The notes below the pieces were generated by a model. It was not told where the DNA came from and did not search any database. It was given only the letters and a program-made list of their open reading frames with translations. 64,000 nucleotides of DNA, from positions 635,240 through 699,239 of the forward strand of contig NW_019775769.1 in assembly GCF_001039355.2 (NCBI RefSeq), written 5' to 3'. Origin of the DNA: Lingula anatina. Lineage: Eukaryota; Brachiopoda; Lingulata; Lingulida; Lingulidae. The position numbers and the translations under genes were made by a program. This document shows positions 36,156-48,867 of the stretch, in pieces (the first letter of the stretch is position 1; each line of letters starts with the position of its first letter).

Positions 36156-38823
36156 CTATCGGATTTCCTGTGCTGTGAGATTTTGCATTTCTTCATCTTC
36201 CTCGTCCTCTGATGGAACTGCCCTGACTTCCTGGTACCACTGATTGGTCAATGTCTTCATCTGGTTGGTGCCATCACGTAGCTCCTGAAATTGAAAATGG
36301 TGACCCCATATTAAAAAAACCTCTGGAAAAAAGTTTGACAGAACCCTTTGCCCTTAAGCTACCACAGTGCTGTGCAGGACAGGTAAATAAATAAATAAAT
36401 AAATAAATAATAGGAATAAGTTGCAGGCTCACATGCAGCATTTTTAACCCTCTTGCTATCATTTTTTTTTTCACAAGAAGCACCATATATTTTTATTTTT
36501 GCCCTCGACTCAGCTGACGCTTTGTGTCTTCACACAAGATGGACCTCCCTGCTGCACTTGCATGCCCACTCAAAGGGTGGGAGAGAGCCATGTGGGGTGG
36601 AAGGGTGCAGTGCAAAACACTCAACATTACATCAGGCAACTAACTTATAATCCTCTGACATTCCTTGCTATCCCAGATGTGTGTTTGTAGACAGGTGGTT
36701 ATGCCTATAAGACAAGCTACTATCAAGCTACACAAGGAGCTAAATCAAAACACCTTAAACAAGTGCCATTAAACCCTGATATTTCTGACAGATAAAAATA
36801 AAACCATTCAATAATTCATTTACAAAATGCACAACCATATCCACCTTGGGTGCGTGCCCTTTTCCCCTAAAAGACAAACTTTGATTTTCAACTGCCGCAG
36901 TACTTCTTTTACATAAAAAATGATAAATTCATGAAAAAACAAACAAATAAATAGCCGTCATGCCACACTGTCAACTAACAGACCACCCAACCTCATTCCC
37001 TTCTCCTGCTGCAACAAATAAAAAACATTGAACACAAAACATGTCAAAGCTTTTAATACTTCATCTGCTGTGGTCTGTACTTCAATAATAGCAGTACTAG
37101 TAATATTAGTAGGCTGCACTGGGCTAGTTAATGGGTAGCTGACAGAGGCGCCATCTATATTTGTGGAGTCAGCATCAGATTCCTCCTCCTCCTCATCACT
37201 GAGGATGCCTGGTTCTTGGCACCACTTACTAGTCAACTGCTTTATCTGAATGTGACCCTCCTTTATGTCCTGTAAGAAGTCAGGAACTTTAATCCGTGAG
37301 CAGACATATTTCTGCCTCTTCAGATTGATAAGATTTAACATTCTAATGTAGTACACTGTAGCAACAGATGCCTTTGTCTTTCCTAATCTTGGACCTAAAT
37401 TTTGCACTGCTGTTATCCTTTTATTGAAAAGATTATTATAGTGGCCTTTTGTAAACATGCTTTTTATCCATTTTTATCAGCATTCATATGCATTTATCTT
37501 TTCTCTCATGACTCTCTTTTTTAAGCAAATGTTCATATATTAAATCACCACATGACAAAATGGGTTTACAGGCATGCAAAAGTAAGAAAAATTGTTGAAA
37601 ATTAATATATATCATAATATACACAGTTGCTATTATTGTGTTTCAGGAAGAGCATACAGGGTTTTTATGGTTCAACATCCATCTTTTTTTAAGTTAGCCT
37701 GCACTTCTGCCCAATGGCACATTGCTTTGTTTCAGTGATCAAAAATGCATCTTTGTATGAAAAAGTGAAAATGCAAGTAATTAAAGAAACTATTCACTAG
37801 GCATTAGCCAATTACAAATAAAACACTTAGTGAAAATAATTGAATACAGAAAGGACAATTTACAGGTATTCTTTTCTGAAGTTTAACTGAATTTAATTAA
37901 TATAGAAACTAAAAAACACTTACTGAAAAAAATTAATTTAAATGTCTTAACAATAAATATTTACCTCCTTTGTTAATCTTCTTGTTAAAAAGGGCACTAA
38001 ATACTTGGCGTCTATTTTCATAAAGCCTTTCAGATGTGGTTTCACATAATTCACTTCATCTTCCATATCTGTTAGCTCTGATAAATGATCTGTGTCTATT
38101 GTGTCACCCTGAAATAGAACAAAATAAGATAGGATGGGATAGAAAAACATTAAGCATTAAAACACAACATTACATAACTTAAAAAAAAAAAACAAAAAAA
38201 CGTGTAGCAACTTAAAGAGCAAAGGTCATGAATCATTACAACCATTAATCTTAACTTTTAAAATCTAATATAATGTGGACATAAACACAGATGATATAAC
38301 ATAAAAGTAAGATTCAAGGACAAGTCCAAAATGTTTGAATTTGGGTTTAGTTGAAGAAAATAAAATATCTAAAAAACCTACCATTTCTTTTGTTTTGCTA
38401 AGGTTCAGCTCTCGGCCTGGCTTCGTCTTCTTCCTTTTTTCTGCCTTAAGTAACTGAAAATAAATGATTTACATTTACATAAATGTGACAAACTATGACA
38501 TGCTAATTAAATTTGAATCAAAAGCCTACAGTCACAATTATAACAATATATGATTCACATATGTTAAATTGAGAGCGTGTCACACCTTGAAAAGGGACTA
38601 AATTGCTTTGGGTATCTTTCTTTGAGATGGGGACAAAATAAAATAAATATTTACTTGTTATGGGTTTCTTACCTTGAGAAGGGGCAATGTGGCTCCCCCT
38701 AGCACCATCAATGTAAACAGAACAATAATGAGAGTTGTCGTCAGGAGAACATGGCGCACTTCTGATGTGAACTCTAGATGAAGGCTCAGGGCAAATGCAA
38801 TGGCTCCTCGTAAACCTGATTGT

Positions 38824-38865
<42 letters not shown>

Positions 38866-41615
38866 CTTTTTTTCAACTGAGGAAGTAATTGCTCTTTTAT
38901 AATGATGAAGCCATCAAAATCCAACCTTTCATATGATGGTAACAGAAGTGATAAGTCAACTTCATATGCTATTCATGTATCAGGTATCTAGTATATAATT
39001 TAGTGAAATATGATGTGTGTGTGTGTGTGTATACATATGTATGCCCTGTATACGTAGCTATTATCATGTAAACAACACCTGGTATTACAAAGTAGTAGCA
39101 GAGAGAGAGTGAGGGGGGTGTGCCCTATCTACATACCACTGAACCACATAATAAACTGGTTTTTCCGTGTAATTTTATGCTCTCTGAAGTAGTTCATGAC
39201 AAATGACAAGGGAAATATGTTACATGCTCGTCCCACTAAACATAACACCTGAAATAATAAAATACCTAATTAACAGTATATCCATTAGACACTTTCTGCT
39301 CCACACACTTCATCTTAAATGTACTTCAAATTAAACTAACAATTTTATGCCACAACCAAACTTCATATCAGTTTCTCTTATTAATACCTACATAGCAATG
39401 AATTATGAAATAAAATACTTTTATATCTGGTAATTATAAATAGTCTAAAAAGCTTTTTAATGCCTCAGTTAGAATGCCGTAATAAATCTGAAGATCTGAT
39501 AAAATATCTCATTGTACATGGGAAAATTTCAAAATCGGAGTTCCTTACAATGCTCCAAATAACAAAGGATGGTTTGACAATATGTGAATAACTGGAAATA
39601 GCCAGCCCCAGGTAGGCAAACACACAGGTTTCTGAAATGTAAAAAATAAATTTAAAAAAAATTCCTACTAATAATGAACATTAGTTAGTATAATTTACAA
39701 TTCAGATAATACAAGACCTAATCTTAATTTTATATGGTACATTTATGTTTTATAAGTGTAAGTATAAATCTTAAAAGCTGCATATTGTACACAATGCTTT
39801 TACAAAAGTTATATGTGATTTTCATTATTATTATGACAACTAAGGAATATGTTCTGTGTGTGCCCACCTGCCATGAAAGCCACAGTTCTGAAGGTCTGCT
39901 GTGTGGTGATCTGGGTGACAGGAGACAGGTTAAGATGGGTGTAGTGAGACATCACAATACCAGCAAATAAGATAGCCATGATGCCTGGAACACAACAAAA
40001 ACAATAATGATAATAATAATTTCAAAAATTTAATCCTCTTATGTTTTAGAAATGACAATTTGGTCAATTTCTGGTTTTTCAGATAGTTTTGAAGTGAATT
40101 GAGCCATATACAGAAAAAATTTTTTTTAGCTTTTAACTAACAAATTTCAATTCCTTAACCCAATAGAGCGATTCACCATCAATAAAATTAGTATTGTTTT
40201 TCTTTTTCTCCCTGGTATCATCAATCTCTCTCTTACATGAAAAAAGTTCTGTACCATTAAGTTTAAAAAGAGTTTTGTAGACCTTTTTTTTTTTTTCATT
40301 TTCTACCTGATAATTTCAGTCCCTCTGCCAGTCCGTAAGGTAAATAAGAAAACACCAGCATCAAACCAAACTCCAGGGATGGAGTCTTTCTCAGGTCAAC
40401 AAATTTTAATAAGTAACAGTGTTAAGGAAATGAGATTTTTACTTCATTTATAGAAAAGTTAATGAATACATTAAACAAGGCAGCAAAGCTGTCAAATGTA
40501 CAGACAAAAAGCAGGAAATAACAATGTAAAAAATAGGCTACTGTCAATTCTGATGTAAAAATACATTATGCTTAACTACAAATTCAACATCAAATTTTAA
40601 TTATGCTCAACAGGTAATACCAATGTAAGTAAAATGTGTAACAAGCATAAGGCTTCAGGCCCATGGGAGTTCAAGTTCACACTTTGAAAATGCCAGAATG
40701 AGAAAAATGAAAATTTCACACAAAATTGCATAAATTCAATAATAANTTAACATAAAAATACATATATAAAAATAATATAAGGCAATGTTTCATTAATCTA
40801 CAGAATCATATTTACTTGAAAACATTAAAAGGTGTGCGCGTATATCTGTGGGTACATGCATGCGTGCTCGTGTGCATTAGCATCCACATATGCTCCTGTA
40901 TACATATTTTCTATTCTATTTGGAATATTGCCCTCCATTTTAAGCTAGCCAAAGCAAAATAAGTTGAAGAGAAGAGTAAAGTCATTATGGGCATTTTAAT
41001 AAAAATGCTGCTAAATACAGACTAAAATAAATATATTTTCCGCAACCTATTTTCAAAGAGCAATGGTTGCTAAAACGATAAAATGTCTACCAACTTTTGC
41101 TCTTAATAATGGCATTGGAATATCTGATAAATGGTTTTTGACCCTAAATAAGATGAACATTCCAAAAACACTTTGAGTACAACATATTTATAGAAGTAAA
41201 CCTGTGCACATATTGTGCTAAATTATTCAGAGTTGCAATAAAACAAAAACTGAAAGGATTACATATAAAAACATGCTAAAAGCCCACATATGCAAACAGA
41301 GAGGTTATCATTTATGTATGCTTTGTACAGAAAGTCAGTGAATGGAAACCGTATGAACAAGAAGAGAGAAATTTCTCAACTGCCATCGCGCTGTGCAAAT
41401 TCAGTTTTAACGCAACTGCAGGAAGGAATGATAAGTTGCTCATCATCGAAAAATATTTAAAAAATAAATGAAAAATCATTGTTTCAACTCAAATATGTAC
41501 CAATTTATCAAAAATGTTTAGATTTTAAAAATCTTTACCAAATCACTAAACCTCTTCAAAATCCTACTTGTCTGTTCATCTCTTCTCTAAGTGGCTCTGT
41601 CGTCTTCTTCTTCTT

Positions 41616-41646
<31 letters not shown>

Positions 41647-43532
41647 TTGGGGAGATCCACTGCCAGACCAAAAATAAACATGCAACCTTTTACCTTTGTT
41701 AAAATGTTTTTAATTCTGTAAACTATATTCAGGAAGACTGCCCTTTAGTGAAAAAGCAGGAAAATGTGACGTGGTGTCCAAGGGGGGAAGTCTAAGTCTG
41801 TGATATTTTTGATTCCCCAAAAATTGGAAACCTGCCCATAGTCAGAAAAATCTCATCCCTGTATAATTTTTTCAATAAAGGATATCATTGCACTAACGAG
41901 CCCAAAAGCTGTGCCAATGACGGCAGATGCTACGAACATGGAACAGAACCTCCACACAGTGGAGAAGAAAGCCTCGGCACCAGACATGGCGGAAGCGCTG
42001 GGGCTAGCCAGTTCTAAGACAGTTCTGAAATCAGGAAAGGAAAATCTTGTACATAACTGTACATGCTGCTTACAATTATTATACTACTTTTATTGTTCTT
42101 TCAGGCTGTTTCTGCTGCCAGGAAAAAATGACAATTATACTTATAGTATCATCTAATAGTAAAAATCATTATAACAATTATATTAAAAGTAATCTAATCA
42201 GATATATTAAAATTATAACTTTTATAGCTATTGTCTTTATTAATATTATTAATAGTATAATTTTCTGCTATCATCGTGATAACAACAAACAAGGCTTCAT
42301 TCAACACTCTCTCCTATGTGAACATTAATGATAAGCAAATGTATTACAGAGACAGTGTCTGATAAATCATGAGTTTTAACGTGCTTTAAAATACTTACGT
42401 AGTGAGCACAATGGACACTGCGTCGTTCAACACGCTCTCTCCAAACACCAACATGTACAACACGGGGTCCACATCCAGCGCGTGGAATATTGCCAGCGTG
42501 GCAACGGGATCCACAGCACTAATCAAGGAACCAAATGCAAAACTTTCCACCAGACTTAACTTGTAAGCTACCTGTGCCTGGAGGAGAGGAGTAAATTGAT
42601 TTTACAGGACGTGTTGTGCACTGACATGATTTTGTAGAGAAAATAGTAGGAAGGTATGACTTGGTGGTCTTACAACTTGACATAGACCCCATTCCCACAG
42701 ATTTTAGATCGATCTATCCCTGTGGGGAATCTCAATAGATTACTGTCAGCTTAGCCGGCTTAAGCGTCTGTCCTGCCTACTTAAAGCTGTAAGGGGGTAA
42801 TTAACTGTCGTGAGCGCTCGGCTGACTGCAATTTAGCGTGAACCCCCAGGGAGTTAGGTCGATCCAGATGGATCGATCTAAATCTCTGGGAATGCACTCA
42901 TACAGTGTGTCCAGAAAACTAATTTCTCTTAGCTTTACAACTTGAGAAACCAATTTTTGAAAATAAAATTGTGCAATACATATCTTTTACACATAAACAT
43001 GAAAATATTAAATTCCTCAAAAACTGATGTCATCAAGTATCCTTGCAAAGATAAATCTTAAACAAAAAGTGAAATGTTTTTTGCTCTCACCAGTCCCAGT
43101 AAGTAGACCCCACCTCCAATGATCATGGCAGAGATAAATGTCCCTATCACAGCAAATACCAAAATGGAGCCAAAGTTTTGGAAAAAATTACCCTGAAAAA
43201 TAACATACACTTCAGGAATATATAAAGGAAATACTGATATAAATAAATATATAAATTTTGTGGGTAAAATTCAGGAACAAAAACATAAAATCTACAAGTC
43301 CATATATAAAGGAAATAACAATATCAACTTATTATGAATCTAATAAATTTTACAACCGTATCTAAAAAGTTCAAAGAAATGAAATTGAACATAATTTTGG
43401 CATACCCTGAAGACATTATATTATATTATATTAATTTTGTCATTTTCATGCACTATTTTTCACAACATATATAAGAATGTCTTCATAAAATTATGAGAGT
43501 TGTTTTATATTTCACCCCCCCCACCCCCTCAC

Positions 43533-43583
<51 letters not shown>

Positions 43584-46500
43584 ATTCACATCAAAAATTC
43601 AGAATTAAAGGCCGACACATCCAACACATTTACTTACTGACACAAGGACAAATACTAGAATGCATATGCACATAATAAACACGTTTATGCACATACACCA
43701 AACAAGCACGCATGCTGGCATGTGCATGAACAAACATACCACGCAGAAACTTCGCATCTTGAATGTGCTAATATACTAAGACTGTGTGTAAACCCACATC
43801 CATATATGTATCTATGGCAAACATACATGAATTCCCACATGCAAACACACACGCACACATGCACGCGCACGCATGCGCAATAACCCATAAGTGACCTACC
43901 TTGTGCAAGTTATAACCAGACTCAAATATAATAGGAGGCAGAAGAATCAAGAAGAACATAGTAGGATCAAAAGCCTCTTCGCTCTGTAAAAGGAACATAT
44001 ATAGCCATGAAAATTTTACAGTCACCATGAGATTCTCCTCTTTAACAATCTACTTGACAGGAAAAATTCCCTGAAAATTTTAATATTTTTACACAAGGTC
44101 CAATGTTCAGGAAATTGTGCCTTAGATGGCTGACACATAATGGGACTTCTTTAGAACACCACAGAGCAAGTCCATTGTTCCTGACAGTAAACCCCTCGTT
44201 TTTTTTAATTAATTGATAATGCAATTTATGTAAGTTCATTTTACAGTCGTAAGTGACCCTTCTGTTGACAAGCAAAATCTGTTTGAACTTATATCTGGGA
44301 AAGGTAAAGGCACTTACTATGACATTATTACAATTATTATTATTATTATTATTATTATTATTTTACCCACCTGCCAATTCCCAATACCATAACTAGAAAA
44401 TAACTTCAGGATTCCACCAAGAATTGTTCCTGAAATATATTTGATTCAGTGTTAAATTGTATAGAACTAAGACAAGATACATGGACTGAAAAAGTACAAA
44501 ACAGAAATATCTAGAGATTAATATTCATATTAAAACAACTCTTCGTTAGTCAATTTTTTAACTTTTCAAAACAAGTTTTATTAATTATTAGGAGTTTATT
44601 TTCTGAATTACTAAGTGTGAATCTTCTAAATACAAACCGAATTTTAAAATCCTTTAAAATATTTAAAAATAAAAATATTCAATTCCTGTGTTTTTTTTTA
44701 ACATAAATAATTGCCTTCTTCTACAATTCTACATTTGCCAAGCAAAGTGAGGCAAAGCATTTTTATCCCAGTGCCTTCCTTCCCTCTACCTGCAGTATGC
44801 CTTTTATAGTATTTAATGAATATTTCATGATTATTGCTATCTAATGGTAACAAAGTATTTAAATATTACAACACCATGGCAACCCAATCAAGAGACAGAT
44901 TTCCATTAATATTTTATAGGTCACCAACACATTTCACGAAAGAAATGCCGATAATGGGTTCAAGGTATTATATAGCAATTTAGACCTTGAAACAGCGAAA
45001 AAAGAAAAAGTCAAAATTTTTTCTCAATGCCAAAAACAGTAACCATTAGAAAAATCTATAGCCTTGTTTTCGAGGTATAAAATTTTAACATTACTGTCAC
45101 AAGTGAGCTTTACCAGCCTTGATCTCCATGATAAAAATGACTAAAGAAAAAAAGAAATATGTCACATATAAGCATGTCTGCATGATATTAACCAAGATAC
45201 CAACTATGTACTCACCAACTATGACTATGGCTATACTCTCGGGTAGATATGTGAAATTAAACTTGAGCAAAACATGGATGATCAAAACACAGAGTGCTGG
45301 AAAGTATAAAATTATCTTCATAAAAAAACTGATAAAACAATATCCTTTGTCATAATTCAGACATTTTTAAAAAGTTCAGTGAAAAAATGATGGCTAGAAA
45401 ATATGACAGCTACAATAAAACTGCATCCATTCAATCTAGAAGCTGTATATTATGTACGGAACAATTTTGTGTGGATGATTCAGAGATATTTATACTTTAG
45501 AAGCTGCTTGTAAAACCAATCCACCACTATGGTGGCGATAAAATACAATTATGGTTACCTGCACTTTATACTGTGCATAACATTCAAGTAAGGATTTAGA
45601 TTTTATATGTATTTAACAGCTGTGCCACATGGGGGCTTCTCTAAAGGGAGCATTCCCATAAACTCATTGTACTAGCTGGATCGATCTAAATCTGTGGGGA
45701 TAATCACTAAATTAAGTGTACCACTTGATACATAAAGAGCCTTATGGAAGTATTAGAAGTAGGGCGTATTACCAGACATTTAGATCGATCTATCCCCATG
45801 GGGGGTCTCACTAGATTACTTTCAGATAATCCGGCTTAAATGTCTGTCCCGCCTACTACATGCTGTAAGGGGGTAATTAACTTTCGTGCCCGCTCGGCTG
45901 ACAGCTATTTAGCGTGAACCCCCAGGGAGTTAGGTCGATCTAGTTTGGATCGATCTAATCTCTGGGAATGGGGTCGTAGTGGAAGTGTTCTTACCAATCA
46001 CAGAAAGTACAAAGAAAATGGTCATGCTACTGTGGTGCTCCTCCTCGGCTGCCCCTTTGGCGGGCAGTGGCGCCACCATGGCCTTAGTGGTGCTGGTGGT
46101 GGCCAGAGTGGTGCTGGTCACAGTGGTGTTCACCTGGGTGGTGTTACTGAGGCTGGAAACAGATGGATTTATTATGAAAACTGTGGCACTTTATAGGATA
46201 TGCACTAAATAAATAAATAAATAAATAGGTAAGCAAACAAACAAAGAAATAATAAAAACAAACTGTATACAAACAAACTTTTAATATACATTATCATTAT
46301 TATTATTATTATTAATCAGTAGTGAGTGGTAGAAAATTGTTGATGCTACAGATGTTGTTTTGACCTCATTTATAATAATAAAAATTATAATTATGATAAT
46401 AAATTATGTAAAATTGATGCTTATAATTACATACATGAAAAACATTCCACTGGTATATGCAAGAAAATATAGACCAGTCTCTCTTTTTAACATCTTTTAT

Positions 46501-47847
46501 CTGCCAGTTTTACCTCTTCTCTGGCCCAATGATCAGATAGTGCTCTATTTCAAACTTTATTAAGTTTCCCTGATATAAAGGATGATAAATTTAAAGAGTG
46601 AATTGCAACAGGAAGACTTCTTACTAATTATTATGATGTCATCTCCAGTAATTTCCTTATCAGAGGAAGGGTGTTCTGCTCAAGCCAGACATTTATCAAG
46701 TATGTGTTTTAAAAGGTTATTTAATGAAGTTTTATAGACCATTTTAAGAGTACAGTGATATAGGGTTTTTTATTACTTTTTGTGTAAGGATGATAAAGAA
46801 GTAAGTTTTTAAAGAGACATAAAAAGGGTCAAACATCATGCCTAAAACATGTTTTCTAGTAGTCTTTTAAGGAACAATTATTATTCTCTTCTTTTCATTT
46901 TAGTAGAAATTTAAATTTTCTATCAGATGATAAATTTATCACCTTGTATTGCAAACCACTAGGTGAAATTTATCTTAGCCTAAACCCTGGATAATTTCTG
47001 CCAACTAAAACCCAAAAATATGTGTATAAACTTTGCAAAGTTTTTAGGACTTAGCTAAAAACAGAAATATCTTATATTCATCATTTTTAAGCACTAGACA
47101 AAAATTTTTAATACTTCAACTGAAATCAGCTTTTATACGTATCCCTTCACCTCCTGTCCCCAACCCAAAAAAGAGTTCATTAAATGGTGGTGTATTACGG
47201 AATTCTGTGCCATTTTTCGGCCCAGCCTCGCCACTCTATATATCATTTTGCATGTCCATGTAAAATTACTTTCTATATGAATGATATATATCTATAAATG
47301 TATATTTGTATGGTGTGTTTGCTGACTGTAATTGCATGGGTTGATGAAAACAAGATATAGTATCTTACATGATTATGATGGTAAAATTACTGCCATCTAT
47401 AAACAATCAACACCTGTTGTCACTGCTGGTTTATTATAGATGTCCGATTATCTTAATAATCAATTTTCCTAGCATATCTTGACTGCAAACGAGGTGGATG
47501 AAAATGCGTTTGTGACACGAAACCAGGTGTTAAATATAGATCTTATCGCATTCTTTCCTCTGCTCTGGTCGGTGGAGATATATAACGTTTTAATCATGAA
47601 AACAAATTTTACTGACTGATATTCTCACATGTACGTCGACTCACCTAGCATTTCCAATGGTTTCATTTCCATTACTAGCCACTGGAGTTGTCGTCGGTGA
47701 CGGGGAAGGTGATGTTGTTGTGGTCTTCGGCGCCTCAGTTGGCTTCGCCGTAACCTTTTTGATTGGCGGTGGAGTAGCATTATCGGCGAAAATCCCAACC
47801 ACCAAAGTCAAATACAGAACGAGACAAACCCGTAGCATTGAAACCAT
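36156..47847 (-). CDS. SLC9A8: Sodium/proton exchanger NHE8 (SLC9A8), complete
   Basis: Sixteen exons join in phase: 47645-47847, 45995-46152, 45216-45296, 44371-44429, 43900-43983, 43091-43192, 42399-42577, 41886-42024, 40307-40412, 39868-39984, 39549-39631, 39137-39248, 38673-38815, 38382-38453, 37965-38108, then 36156-36284 (636 residues). It exchanges luminal Na+ or K+ for H+ in Golgi, endosome or apical membranes. Transport-core motifs are [46 protein letters not shown] and the [14 protein letters not shown] segment. The cytoplasmic tail has HLSELT and [15 protein letters not shown], both NHE8 hallmarks. The N terminus is a signal peptide followed by a Thr/Pro-rich stretch with several N-glycosylation sites, longer than in vertebrates. 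Intron 8 is AT-AC. An alternative last exon lies at 36958-37269. Two MITEs sit in introns. It is divergent from the Mpv17-like gene at 48868. Confidence 0.97.
36958..37269 (-). CDS. SLC9A8: Alternative last exon of SLC9A8
   Basis: An acceptor CTTACAG opens phase 0, the same phase as the distal exon 36156-36284. It encodes [20 protein letters not shown], then an acidic run [13 protein letters not shown] and a longer tail to a stop (103 residues). The distal exon encodes [20 protein letters not shown], then an acidic run and stop (42 residues). Both begin with the same G-x-x-Q-(I/M)-K-x-LT-x-x-W pattern found once in vertebrate NHE8. They therefore look like a tandem exon duplication used as alternative 3' ends. 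Use of either exon needs transcript evidence. Confidence 0.75.
   Translation of the reverse strand, partial: DIKEGHIQIKQLTSKWCQEPGILSDEEEEESDADSTNIDGASVSYPLTSPVQPTNITSTAIIEVQTTADEVLKALTCFVFNVFYLLQQEKGMRLGGLLVDSVA
38826..38866. repeat. (AAT)n microsatellite near the SLC9A8 exon 13 acceptor
   Basis: About 13 TAA units in the intron, some 10 bases upstream (in transcription) of the acceptor AACAATCAG of exon 38673-38815. Confidence 0.9.
40413..41885 (-). other. Likely U12-type AT-AC intron of SLC9A8
   Basis: After exon 8 the intron begins ATATCCTTT, the classic minor-spliceosome 5' site. Before exon 9 lies TTCCTTAAC (40421-40429), the U12 branch-site consensus, 10 nt from an AC end. Splicing there restores phase 0 and gives [14 protein letters not shown], colinear with vertebrate NHE8. 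No AG acceptor upstream avoids the in-frame TAA. Confidence 0.85.
42690..42894. mobile_element. MITE family A, copy 2
   Basis: 205 bp with ends CATTCCCACAGATTTTAGAT and, inverted, CATTCCCAGAGATTTAGATC, followed on both sides by GATCGATC words. The interior matches copies at 6644 and 45769 (GGCTTAAGCGTCTGTCC, TTTAGCGTGAACCCCCAGGG). It lies in SLC9A8 intron 6. Confidence 0.85.
43537..43579. repeat. Long A-run
   Basis: More than 40 consecutive A after a C/A-rich lead, in SLC9A8 intron 5. Confidence 0.95.
45651..45700. repeat. Short derivative of MITE family A
   Basis: Begins CATTCCCATAAACTC and ends GGATCGATCTAAATCTGTGG, so both terminal motifs of the family occur with almost no interior. It lies 70 bp from the full copy 3 and matches 10272-10312 in reverse. 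Confidence 0.55.
45769..45970. mobile_element. MITE family A, copy 3
   Basis: About 202 bp with the same ends and interior words as copies 1 and 2. Its right edge is about 25 bp from the donor of SLC9A8 exon 2 (intron starts at 45994). The interior TAAT change in GATCGATCTAATCTC is specific to this copy. Confidence 0.85.
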
Positions 47848-48867
47848 TTTGCTCTCTTTTCACTGACACACGATTAAAGCGGCATAAAATTATCCTTTAT
47901 CAGCCATTAATAGATAAATTCGATGCATTTTTGTTACCTTCAACGCGAAAGGTCTCGAGACCGTGAAACTTGGAACCGGAAGTTGACGTGGACTCGTTTT
48001 CGACACGGTGACTCGTTTTCAACATAATCGTATCCAGTGGCGCTGGTTCAATCACATCTATCTACATCACCTGTAATTATCTTTATCTAAAGCTTCTGTT
48101 GGCGTTAACGTGAAAGGTCAGTTAATCGAAGCTAGTGGCTGCGCTGTCGGATTATGAAACCCAGCTGTGTTCCTGCCACAGATAGACTCAAGCAAACGCA
48201 CAAATACAGGTAACCTGGGTCAGGTAACCTCTTTCAAATTGAAACAGGAATGTGGGAAATTTGAGTAAAATTTATAAAATTGATTCTCATTGTTCACCTA
48301 TTTTAACATGTAGGCTGAACTCACAAACAGACTCCTCACTTGACTGTGTTGCTTTACTGAAAACTTCTGTAAGATATTTCTAAATAAGTGAGATCGCTGC
48401 TGTGCTGGTTAAATTATTAACTTGAAGTACCCCGTGTCAATGGATCACGTTGGAGGAGGTGATGTTATACCTAGTATGTAAGCACTGTATGAATCAATTA
48501 CTTTTACCACATAACCCTCTCTGAAAAATGTTTTGTTGCCAGTGAATAACATCCAAACATAAAGGAGTTTGTTTACTGGGAGTACATATACAGTGTATTC
48601 CATGAGTTTATAAAGTATACAATACAATACAATAAATTATATTTCATGTCGAGTATAAATTGAAAGGAAACATTAGCTTTGCAGCTATAAGTTTACTCCA
48701 TATCTATAACATTGTACGAGTTATTTTATCTTTTAATTTGTTATATTTTTAATTTTCAGAAGCAACAGGCATCATTCATGTGATGAGATATGGATAAGAG
48801 ATACCAGGAAGTGTGACACACCATACCAGTATTACATGTATTTTCCATAAATTCAGAGAGACTTTTA
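47848..48867. promoter_or_regulatory. Divergent promoter region, ETS and CRE-like sites
   Basis: About 1 kb between the oppositely oriented starts of SLC9A8 (-) and the first Mpv17-like gene (+). At 47975-47991 the word ACCGGAAGT (ETS/GABP consensus) abuts TGACGTGG (CRE-like), a pairing common in housekeeping promoters. It lies about 130 bp upstream of the SLC9A8 ATG. A near-direct repeat of GTGACTCGTTTTC-type sequence follows. Promoter function is inferred. Confidence 0.45.

Noticed and set aside
45945-46212. Two plus-strand open frames opposite SLC9A8 exon 2
   Set aside because: The Thr-rich real exon on the minus strand creates long antisense frames; no independent support.
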